64,000 bases of DNA, from positions 76,266,367 through 76,330,366 of the forward strand of contig OX638133.1 of NCBI GenBank assembly GCA_951804985.1, in the 5' to 3' direction. Under the pieces are notes generated by a model. The model was given only the letters and a program-made list of their open reading frames with translations, did not search any database and was not told the DNA's origin. Both the position numbers and the translations under genes were made by a program. Position 1 is the stretch's first letter; the number at the start of each line of letters is the position of its first letter. The DNA is from Dryomyza anilis (taxonomy: Eukaryota; Arthropoda; Insecta; Diptera; Dryomyzidae). Positions 12,901 through 24,900 of this stretch are shown here, piece after piece.

Positions 12901-15900
12901 TTTTTCCCAGAAATGCATTCAATTGAGGTTGGGTTGCATTCAGCTGCTAGACGTTCTTATCGTTAGCATAACATCCCATCAAAAGCAAGCTGCACCTTTT
13001 CAGCGGCAGCATCTTATTAAAAATTCCAGTTTCATTTTTGCTCTCAATGATTTTACTTTTAGTGGCTGGCACACGCGCCACGTCACATTCTATGCGGATT
13101 GCTTTCGTTGAATCCCTTCTTTGTACCCCATAGTTTTTTCCATTTTACCTTTATGTCTACAACTACCATTCTTGCAGCATTCTAATAATATTTTCTATAG
13201 TAACGAGAATGATTTTTCTGAAAAGTTTTCTTTGCTTCACTTAACGTTTTTTGTAATATTATTATTATTTTTTTTTTTGTTTTTAATATATATTTTTTAA
13301 ATCATTATTTTTTTTTTATTTTCTATTACAGGATAAACAACTGCATTCATCGCGTGGCATAATTATATCGAATCAAAGACTGGTGTTGCAGGGTACCTCG
13401 AAATCATCACATGGCCAGTATATCTGTCGTGGCACAAATATACAGGGCAGCGTCTCCAGCAATGAGGTTTATATGGATGTTAAATGTAAGTAGTACAAAT
13501 AACAAAATTTAAGATTTTTATAATAGTAGCTATCATTATTTAGAACATAAAAGTCTTGCGGTAGTTCGCGGATGTTTGTTTTAGCTTCAGTGTTAAACAA
13601 TTCGCTTTTGATCCTTTAACTTATTGCATATTAAAGCAAAAATTAGAGGCCTTGGCAAAAAGCAACTTTTTCGCTTTTATTTAATGCAGTTTTCAATTTG
13701 TAATTAAAAATCCGAAGGTAAAAGAGCAATAGAAAAAATCTTAAAACAAATAAATGTTGTCTAATTTGTTTGAGAAAGAATTCGTTTATTTATCTCAACG
13801 GAAAATGTTGCTTAAATCTTCATTCATAATTAATAAAAAAACAAGGAATGTTTTGCAAAATATAATATATTGTTTTGTTTTAAATATAAATTAAATTTTT
13901 ATATATTAAGAGAAAATAAATTTATTTTTTAATAAGTGTAAAAAAATATTTTTTAATTTTACTTTTTTTAATATTTGTGCTATGTTGAAAAGGGACGAAA
14001 TTAAATATAGTTTAATCCAAGTTTAATATGCAAATGTCACTGAAAAACTAGACCGAAGTATTTCCAAAAATATAATTGAACAATTAAAATTTAATTGCAA
14101 ATTAAAAATTCAATTTTTACTAAAAACTCAATTTTTCATTAAAAATTAAATTTATTACAAAAATTATTTTTTTTACTAAAAAATAAAATTTATCACTAAA
14201 AATTAAATTTTTTTACTATAAATTAAATTTTTTCTAAAAATTATTTTTTTTTACTAAAAATAAAGTTTTATTTTAAAAATTAAAATTTTCAATATAAATC
14301 AATTTTGCAACTAAAAATTAAAATTTTCAATAAAAATTAAAATGTTCACTAAAATTTTTTTTTTTTGAAAAATTATAATTTTTGCAATAAATTAAATTTA
14401 CCACTAAAAATATAATTTTTCTATAAAAATTAAATTTTTCACTAAAAATTAAATTTTTCACTGAAAATTAAATTTTTTACTAAAAACTAAATTTTTCACT
14501 AAGAATTAAATTAAATTTTTTACTATAAATAAAATTATTCACTAAAATTATAATTTTCACTAATATTTAAATTTTCACTAGAAATTAAATTTTCCAGTAA
14601 AAATTAAAATTTTCACTATAAATAAATTTTTCAACTAAAAATTAAAATTTTCAATAAAAATTAAAATGTTCACTATAAATTATTTTTTTTAGAAAAATAA
14701 ACATTTTCGCTATAAAAAAAAAATTTCACTAAAAATTAAATTTTTTACTAAAAATTAATTTTTTCACTAAAAATTAAAATTTTCACTATATATTAAATTT
14801 TTCACTAAAAATTAAATTTTTCACTAAATATTAAATTTTTTCACTAAAAATTAAATTTTTCACTAAAAATTAATTTTTTACTAAAAATTAAATTAAATTT
14901 TTTACTGTAATTAAAATTTGTCAATAAAATTATAATTTTCACTAATATTTAAATTTTCACTAGATATTAAATTTTCCGGTAAAAATTAAAATTTTCACTA
15001 AAAATTAAATTTTTCACTAAAAATTAAATTTATAATTAATAATTAAAATTTTCACTAGAATTATAATTTTCACTAATGTTTAAATTTCCACTAATATTTT
15101 AATTTTCACTAGAAATTAAATTTTCTAGTTTAAATTAAAATTTTTCACTAAGAATTAAATTTTTCACTAAAAATTAAATTTTTCACTTAAAAATTAAATT
15201 TTTCGCTTAAATAAAATTTTAAATTCATTTTCACTGGTAATAAAACTTTCTCTAAAAATCAGAGCTCTCGGTACCCGGGATTGACGATTGTTCATTTGAT
15301 CACTTGTTAATTTGTCTGTCCGTTCGTTTCCGCTCTTTTGCTTGCCTTCTGGGGGTCATGGACCACTCCAAAGGATACCAATAGAATTCTAATGGTGTTC
15401 GCTATCGATTTCCGAAATAAAAATTGTTGGGTCATAAATGCGGTTTTGACCCCCATCTGGGGGTCCTGGACCACTCCAAAGGGTACCATTAGTCTTCTAA
15501 TGAGGTTCGGTATCCATTTCCGCAAAAAAAAAAATTTGGACAAAAAGTGGTTTTTGATCCCCTTTTGGAGGTCTGGGACCACTGAGAGTGGTACCATTCG
15601 ATTTCCCTCGATGTCTGCTACCGATATCTGCAATAAAATTTTGTTCGGTCTTTTTCTTTCCGCCCACTTTTGCCCACCCACTCACTTTTGTCCACCCACA
15701 TTTTTCCAACCACTTCCGACCAACTCCCACATCAAGCAAACGAACGGACAGACAAATTAACAAGGGATCAAATGAACTATCGTTAATCGAACAAACGAAC
15801 GAACGAGCTACTCGAAGCGCGAACAACGACCGAGCAATCGAGCTATTCGAACAATGAACGAGCAATCGAGCTACTCGAACAAACGAGTTACTCCAGTAGC

Positions 15901-18900
15901 TCGAACAAACGAACGAACTAACTACCCGGGTTTTGCGAACTACCCGGGTAGCCTTGAACATTTAATACCCGGGGTTTTCGAGTATTTGAACTACCAGGGT
16001 ATTACCCCGGCCTTCGAGCGCCCGGGCTACTCGAAAATACTCGTATGAAATCGAGAGCTCTGCTAAAAATTGAATTTTTCACTAAAAAATGAAAATTTTC
16101 ACTAATTTAAAATTTTCTCTAAAAAGAATATATATCATTAAAAATTTAATTTACCACTAAAAATTAAAATGATCACTAAAAATGAAATTTTCATTAAAAT
16201 TTCAAATTTTCACAAGGAATTAAATTTTTGACCGAAAAATTTCAACTGTTCACTAATAATTTAAATATTAAAATTTTAAATATTAACTACTATTTCAATT
16301 GTTCACTTAAAGTTCAATTAATAACTAAAATTTAAATTGTCGAATAAAAATTCAGTTGTTCACTTAACATTCAATTGTTCACAAAAATTTCAATTGATAA
16401 CTAAAATTTGAATTGTTCGCTTAAAATACAATTGATAACTAAAATTTAAATGTTCACTAAATATTCAAAATGTAGTTCCCTAAGAATAATGTGGTTCACT
16501 TAAATTTTCATTATCAACTAAAATTTCAATATTCACAAAAAAAATTCAATTGACTACTAAAATTTCAATGTCCACTAAAATTCAATAGTTCCCAAAAATT
16601 ATATGGTTCACTTAAATTTTCATTGTCCACTAAAATTTCAACTGTTCATTAAAAATTCAATTGTTCACTAAAAATTCAATTGATAACTAATATTTAAATT
16701 GTACAATAAAAATTCAATAGTACACAAAACTTCAATTGATAATTAAAATTTTAAAGTTCACTAAAAATTCAATAGTTTCCTAAATATTATATGATGCACA
16801 TAAATTTTCATTGTCCACTTAATTTTTAACAGTTCACTAAAAAAATTCAATTTATAAATACAATTTAAGTTGTATTTTTTTTTAAATAAAAACTCAAATT
16901 ATCTCTATTAGTTAATACATAAAATAAAAAAAAAGTAATTTTTTAAAAAATTCCATTCAAAAAGTTTCTAACCCATTTTTGATGTGCCTTCATTTTTCTT
17001 AGTACAGTAGATTTTTAAAAATCTGCTATATGGTGCTGTTTGCTGTAACAACTTCCGCACTAACAATCAAGGAGTCAACCGACTTTACCAGTATTGCTGA
17101 AAAGTTAGGCATGAACGCAAAAAGCCGACTCAGAAGTCAAAACTCAAGTTGGCAACACTTAAGAGTTGCCAGCCAGCAGTAATCTTGAGTTCATGCGCAA
17201 GTGTATTGAAGGATTTCCTTTGTTTGTAAGGCACAGTCAGCTAAAAATTGTTTTTTCATTGCACAGCTTAAGACAACTAAAACTTGGCTGCAACTATTAA
17301 TGCAACTGGAATAATAACCAAATGCAACAGAAAATGAAAAACAAAACAAAAAAAAAATGCCAACTGCAACAATAATAAAAACGAGTTGAAAATATTTAGT
17401 AACGTATAATCTACGCAGCAGTAGTTGACTCAACGATGCACTCCACGACGACTACATTGAGTCAAACGGAAGACGGAAACGGAAACGTTTGTAAGTCTAG
17501 ATTAAAATGTAAGAAACAAAAAGCAAATCCGAGCTGGATTTCAGTTTTCTTCTTGAGTTCAGTTAGTCGGTTGGCCGTTGGGTTTTTGTCTTGCGCCTGT
17601 TTGACTTTTGCTAGTTGAACGGCAGCAAAAAGTAGCAGCAGAAAGCAAAAAAAAAAAAGCAGCGGAAAGCAAAAAATCTGCAAAAAGCAAAAAATAAAAA
17701 TCAACAAAGAGAAAAACAAAACAATCTACATAGCATAAAACAAAAGAAAAATAAAACATCAAAAGTTACAAAAAAAAAACAGTTTGAGATTTTTGCATTT
17801 TGCGGTTGCTAAAGCACGCAGCACTTTCAATGCTGTGGTTATAGTAGCAAAAATGAAAAAAAAAACAGAAAATTTGTGTTTTAAGAAATACAAAAAAATA
17901 AAACAAAAGATCAAGCCCAATAATGAGAAACGTTGAAGAAGCTGCTGTGAACAGTTTCTGCAAACAGCTGCAACGTGCGTCGCAGGAAGTGAGCGCCGGA
18001 AACGAATTTAGCTTGAATATATGAGTGGGAAGGATATAAAATAAAAGTAACAATAGCAACAGCAACATGTAACCGAATAAAAGTGACGAGTATGTAGGAA
18101 ACTAAATACAAAAACTGTTTTTTTTTATTATTATTTCGCATAAAAATATTTAGATTGTTAAGAATACATGTTATGTACTAGAGATGGGCACGTTAGTGAG
18201 TTTTGACTCACACTCACTCACGCTCACGAAAGAATTTTTCTAATCACGCACACTCGCTCACGGCCTTTTTTGTTTTACTCACACTCACAATCACGTGAGT
18301 AAAATTAAGATTCAATCACAATCACGAGTGATTCACGTGAATCACGCTGAATCACGTGGTTTTTTTGCTATTATTTTCAGAATGCATAAAAATACATATT
18401 TCATTTGTACACAGATGTTTTGATGTGCCAAAAAGGTACATGAAAACAATCAAATTATTGCTAAAACTGCGCCGACTAAATTATTAATTGTATTAGCGTA
18501 CACATTCTTCATATTAGCAATCGCATTTGCTGGCAACAGTTATGTGTATTCGCATACCGCGTTGATGTTATATCAGTGCGTGGTCGCTATAGCAGTGAGT
18601 GTTAGCTGTAGAAGTGCGTAGTCGCTATAACAGAGCGTTGTCGCTATAACAGTGCGTGGTGTGTGTTCGTGTACTCGCTTACAGCGCTGGTGAATTTAAT
18701 GGAATTCGTGAAATTGGTGGAATTCGCTTAGAATTAGTATTTTTAGTTGGCGGTTGGCGCGCACATCAGTTCACATTTGGTTCATGTCAAAAGAAACGCT
18801 TATAGAGTTTGATCATACTCTATTGGTGTCGTTGAAATTGATGATGATGGCAATAGTTGCACATTTAATTATGCTTCATCATCAGAAAAGTATATTTGTT

Positions 18901-21900
18901 ACATACTTTCACAAGAATTTATATTATACTTTTTTAATAAACTAAAAAAGAATTATAAGAATACTGTGAAAATACAAAAATGCTTTTAAAATATCGACCA
19001 TACCAATTAAATAATTTGCTACTTAAGCAAAATCATTTATTTGTATATTTTTGGACACAAATAACATTATTAGCGAATGTGTTTGCTCAATACATGAAAA
19101 TAGCAAAAATGTCATTGCTAGATCAATGAATGGTGTACAATTAATTTTGATTGCTGTATTAACGTCGGTTATTTTTTTCTGTGTATATGTTCGTGAGATT
19201 GGTCGACCGAGCGTGGAACCTCTAATAAAACCTACATATTTAAAACGCAATAATATTGTTAGGGATCTCAATTTTTAACGGAGATGGAAATGTGAAAGAC
19301 CTTCGATGAACTGTTCATATAAAAATGTAAAAATTGTTTCGAAGAATAATTCTCCGCTGAAGAATTCGTTTAATATCTTTGAGAATTTTGCCCTGGAAAA
19401 ATTGGAACCAATCTAAAACAATTGACATGACTCCACAAAAATTGACTAGGTACGGCCGATTTGCACGGGCTTAGATCAATTGTTGACTGGACCTTGTAAC
19501 TTATTCTGAGTTGAAGAAAGGGTGGGTATTTGACGGTCGGTTATCAAGGGTTTGATTTATTATCGTTCTGAATAGTGGGCAGCCGCCTTCCCAAAGCCTT
19601 CTGAGTTCAAGGCATGGCCTTACTTGTGCTGTAGTTCAGTAAAAATTAAAAATTAAAAGTTATAGCGAAGCACTATAGCGAAGCACTATCCTTAATTATT
19701 ATTGTATTGTATATTGTACCTAAACACTTATTATTATATTGTTAAATTAACTTTCTACTTTAAATAACAAAACACTATTGTAAACTTTTATTAATTTGTA
19801 TAATCAATGCCTTTGAAATTTAAATTTTTTTCCTTTTAAACAAAATATGTAAAATAAATCATTATTGAATGAGCCAAGCTCCTCTACTAAGTGAGAGTTT
19901 TTATTTTATGAAATATTCGACTCACTCACGAAAAAATTGTTCTCACGCACACTCACTCACGGTATTTTTTGGTCTACGCACACTCACTCACAATCACGTG
20001 AGCAAAATTAGGATTCAATCACAATCACGCGTGATCACGCGTGATTCACGTGAATCACGCTGATATTCTAATTAAGTGTATAACTTTGCGGAAACTTCTA
20101 GAATCCGGCTATTCGTAGCACGTGTATAAGGGATGGATATTTCGTACGAGCAATACGGATTCTTTTAAAGTTTTAAAATTTATGTAAACTTCTAGAATTC
20201 GTTTCTTATTACTTGCTGTATTTATTTGGTAGTATTCAATTTCTAATAAGCTACAATTTTTGTTTGCTTAATACTGTTTCAACGTAAAACATTTTTCAAT
20301 TATTAGCGCACTCTAATCAAAAGAATAAATAAATATAGTAGTTTTAACAAGATGTATTAATTTTTACCTTCCGGCAGTCTACATTCAATATACTTTATAA
20401 TATGTATAGCTCTATATATTTAATAACTGCTAAAAACATTTCTTTAAATTAAACATTTTATTATTATCCATTTATAAACCAATAAATAATATAGACACTC
20501 TCTTAAACCAGTCATGTTATACTCCATAAAACAGTTCATCAAATATAAAATGCTAACAATGACAGTCTCTCTGACTTTTCATCAGTAACATATCAAATTT
20601 TTTTTAGTGCATCGCAAACATTTTTATAACATCGGAACAAAAAAGCACACAGTTTTCTTGTTGCAACATTACAAAAAGATGCTCATCAAACTGCCACAAA
20701 ATGCATAAAAACTGCACGCAGCACAGAGGTTTTTCTTCGACATTTTCTTCAATTCACATTATTTTTTTTTACATTTTTTGAAGAGTACTTTTTGTTGTGT
20801 CGTTCTCTTTTTTCATATGATTCATTGTAAAATGCAATTTTTTGCTAAACTAAATTTGGTAATTTCATGCAGGTGATGTGGACAGTGTTGGATAATATTT
20901 TTTTTAATATGTAGAGCAATAAGTATTGTTAAATTTATTTAATTGTTGTATAATCTACCTTGATTTCATATATTTAGTAGAACATTGACATTTAGTCATC
21001 GCAAAATGATCCTTATTTAATCGGGTCCCATGCCCAAAGTTAGTTAAAAAAAAACTAAAATATAAACTACTTAGCAAATATTGTAACATTCGTGTCCATC
21101 GTAGTATCAAATTATCATCTATTGTAATTACATATGTTTCTACATTATTGACATATTTGTCTATATTGTTTACATAAATTACAATAATTTCTACATTGCT
21201 TAAAAACACATATCAATTTTTTACAATATTCCCTACAATGTTTACTTAATAGTCTACATTGTTTATATAATCGTGTTCATTATTTACATACTTTTCTACT
21301 TTGTTTACATAACTGTCTACATTTTCACATCATTGTCTACATTGAAAAAATGATGCTCTGAATTGTATTTGTATTTCTAACATTATCTACGTATCATACG
21401 CAATTTCTTGAAGACACTTTAGAAATTTCATAACCCCGCTATTGCTTCAATATATGTATATGACATATGACACAATATGTATATGACACATGAGCTGAAG
21501 GACTTGCATCACATAGATACGTAAATAATATAAAGCCTGATGCACTCTTTCTTTACATGCCATCATTTTTCTTATCTCATTTGCTGTTGATGCTGCTGGT
21601 TTTGTTGCTATTGAAGCTACTACTACTACACGGATAGAAAAGATTTGTTTGAATATGTTTGAATGAAATTATAACGTTATTCGAAATCACCATATAAATA
21701 TTAGGAGTTAAATCTAATTACATTATAATTGAATTGTATAAATTTTTTGATCAGATTGAAATAGTATTATACGATATTTAAACATAAATTGCTTTAATCG
21801 CGGATTTACATGAATTTACTATATTAATGTTATTGTAGAAATATATATTTTTCATCAGATATTAATATATGTATGTTTAATATTTCCGCTATTTAATACA

Positions 21901-24900
21901 CCCAGCGTCAATAAAAGGTTCTTTGAATTATATGTATTTGTTATTCGTGATTGTAACTGGGTGACAACGAATTCAAAAATAATAGCATTATTTTGATTAT
22001 ATGTATGTTTGGCATTAAGATATCACAATTGAAGAGCACTCAGTAACACTCACATTAATACTTTTCATATAGTTCAAAAGTTCTTTTTGGTGGAAGAATT
22101 TCTTTAAGTACCGCCAATTATTGTTAATAACAGATTGTGGCTGTTTGTGATACATCCAATTCATCGTAATTCACTAAACTCAAAATAGGTACAATAGGAA
22201 TAAAATTATTAAGTTTGTAATAAAAAGGAACAATAGATGGAAATAAAATTATTAAGTATGTAATAAAAAAATAAAAGTTTAAGTTTATACTTATATAATA
22301 TAAATAAAAAAACGGGAATTTAAAAAAATTGAAAAAGTTAATATTGTGTAAAGACAATATTAGCACTAAATTAACTTTTTTAACATTAAAATAAATGTAA
22401 ACATAAATATGTTTACATGGAAACGAAATGTTTTTCACATTCAAAAATATATATGATTGCAAGAACGCCGAAAATTATTCATTCTGAACATAAATATTTT
22501 TGAATGAAAACAAAACAATTTTTGGCTGTTATTATAATGATGTTTGGCAATGAAATAATACCTTTGTTTGCATAAAGCTCCAAAGATATATGTAATGCTT
22601 GCAAAATTATGTTTGGGAGAGCCATTTTTTTTTCAGCGTGTACTACTACTGTTGGCATAACAATTGCATGTTGCCATACTTCATTTTATAAGATGCTTTT
22701 TGCTCTTACAGAGTAGTTGTAATAAAAGGTGAAAATATCATATAAAAGATACCACGATAAAAAGCAGATTCTTTTGTGAATCTCTGCACTTTTGTCGTTG
22801 TCGTTGTCGTTGGCCGTTTCTACGACACTGGTCTTCACACAATTCAATGTGTCACATTGCATGGCATACAAACATCTTGTTTAATGGAAAAATTGTGTGA
22901 AATTGTGTTTTTAGCACTCGGGTCATTAGATGTGTCCATTGACTAATGTGTGTAATGAAAAATGCATGAATTAAAGTCACTCCGGTTGAACTATTTTTAC
23001 AAACAAAAGTGAGCATTTCCTGTAAGTTACGAGAAAAGTTGTTATTTGTTATTTTTTTTAGAAACAGTTAGAATTTGCAATAATATATGATCATCAGTTG
23101 AATATGTGCATCAGTTGAATATACGAAGTATTTAAACTTCAATATATGGATCGAAAAATCATCAATCTAAAAAATACGCACTTGCATTCAAAATTCTTCT
23201 TAATTAGGACAACATTTATTTTTCAAAAACCTAGTTGCGAAGTTTTTTATTCCTAAGAACCGAATTTTTGATGTTTCCACACATTTGTAGACATTAAAAA
23301 TATGTGTACTATTCATAATATATTATTATATCGTTTACTTTCATGTGAGCGCATAGTTGGATTCTAGAAGTTTCCATACACATCTTTAATTCACGAGTAT
23401 CTGTGATTCTCACTCGCCATATCCATCTCTTTCACACTCTTTTGTTTTAATGAGTTATTCCTCCATATCTTTCTCGCTCATTGCCTCAGCGCTGTATAAT
23501 CTTCAGTCTCTTTTTAAAACATTGGATCAGTGCATTGAAACATGCATCTCATTTACACTTATTTACTTAGTAATATGATATTTCGCAACAATGTTGGTAA
23601 ACAATATAAATGGTTGCCCCAACTAATTCGTTTTCTGAGTGTATATTTCACGAGAATCCGTATTGTTCTTAGGGTACATCCTTCCCCTTTTACACTCATA
23701 TGCATTGCTTAGTGGGATTATGGAAGTTTCCAAACACGTGCAACCATGATGCTCACGTCCAATTTTATCTCTTTCGCACTCATATATTTAATGCGGTAAT
23801 TATATTCTTCAACGACTTAACTAATATACAAAAATATTCACTACACGATATACAATATAACAGATTAAATCTTATAAAACATTTCTCTAATACATATTTT
23901 GAAAATGAATGTAAAAATGGCTAAATTATCTTTTTAGTAAATAATAAAATTTGTTTTATTAACCATTCATATTTTACTAAACATTTGCTTTTTGTTTTAC
24001 TCCCTATTAGATCCTCCAGTTTGTCAGTCGGACTCAACAATCATACGTGCCGCTCTCAAACAAACAATTAACATCACGTGTCAGGTGGACTCGAACCCAC
24101 TCGATAATCTAAACTATAAATGGCACTTCAACAACTCGCTCGAGAGCCTCATCGAACTGCCGGCCACTATGTTGACGGCGGGATCGACACAGCCACTGTT
24201 GCTGCAGCACCACCCGGAAGCAGGCGCCCGAGCAGCATCCGGCGGTGGTGGTGTCGGATATTATCAGCGCCGGATATTATTAGCGCAGCAAACGGAAACA
24301 TGGACACGGACAGAAATTTATTGTCGGACGACATGGACGAATGGGTGCGAGCAGTGGCAGCGCAACCGGAACATGATCCAACATCCGTTTTGAGGATGAA
24401 GATGAAGCGTTGCACGATGAGCAAAACGATGATGCGATATTCGTTGATGGTGCTACGGGGGGTGCCGGTGATTTAGCAGGCAGTGTCCTTGACTATGGCC
24501 TACCGGAAGTACCCTACACACAAATGGTTTATTCGAACATGATTTACAATAAAAATCACTTGGATGGCAAAACGAGCCGCAAGCAGCAGCTGTTGTCAGG
24601 CGCTCTTGCTTCGCAAAATGGCATCGCGGCGCATGACACACTCATAGGTGGCGGTGGTGGTTTGGGTGATTCTGGTGGTGCAACTGCCACTGGCGGTTTT
24701 GGCGCACACATGAGCACTTCATCCGGTTCGGGCACAAATCAATTTCAATTGCAGGAACGCAAACTTTTGGCTGCGGCGCTGCACAAACAACAGCTACATC
24801 ATCGCACTGCCGCTACAACAACGACGTCACCGTCAGCACTGCCGCTGCACAACGTCAACAGTTACCACATTGATTCGTACGACAGTTTTGGCGCGGTCTC

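Noticed and set aside
15307..16048. Protein-coding gene in the GC-richer island (frames of 124-154 codons on both strands)
   Set aside because: The frames overlap on both strands, cover tandem and inverted repeats, and show no known domain; the island has transposon ends.
20083..23381. Large TIR element between GGAAACTTCTAGAATCC and its inverse
   Set aside because: Similarity stops after about 17 bases, there are further copies of the phrase, and no target duplication was found.
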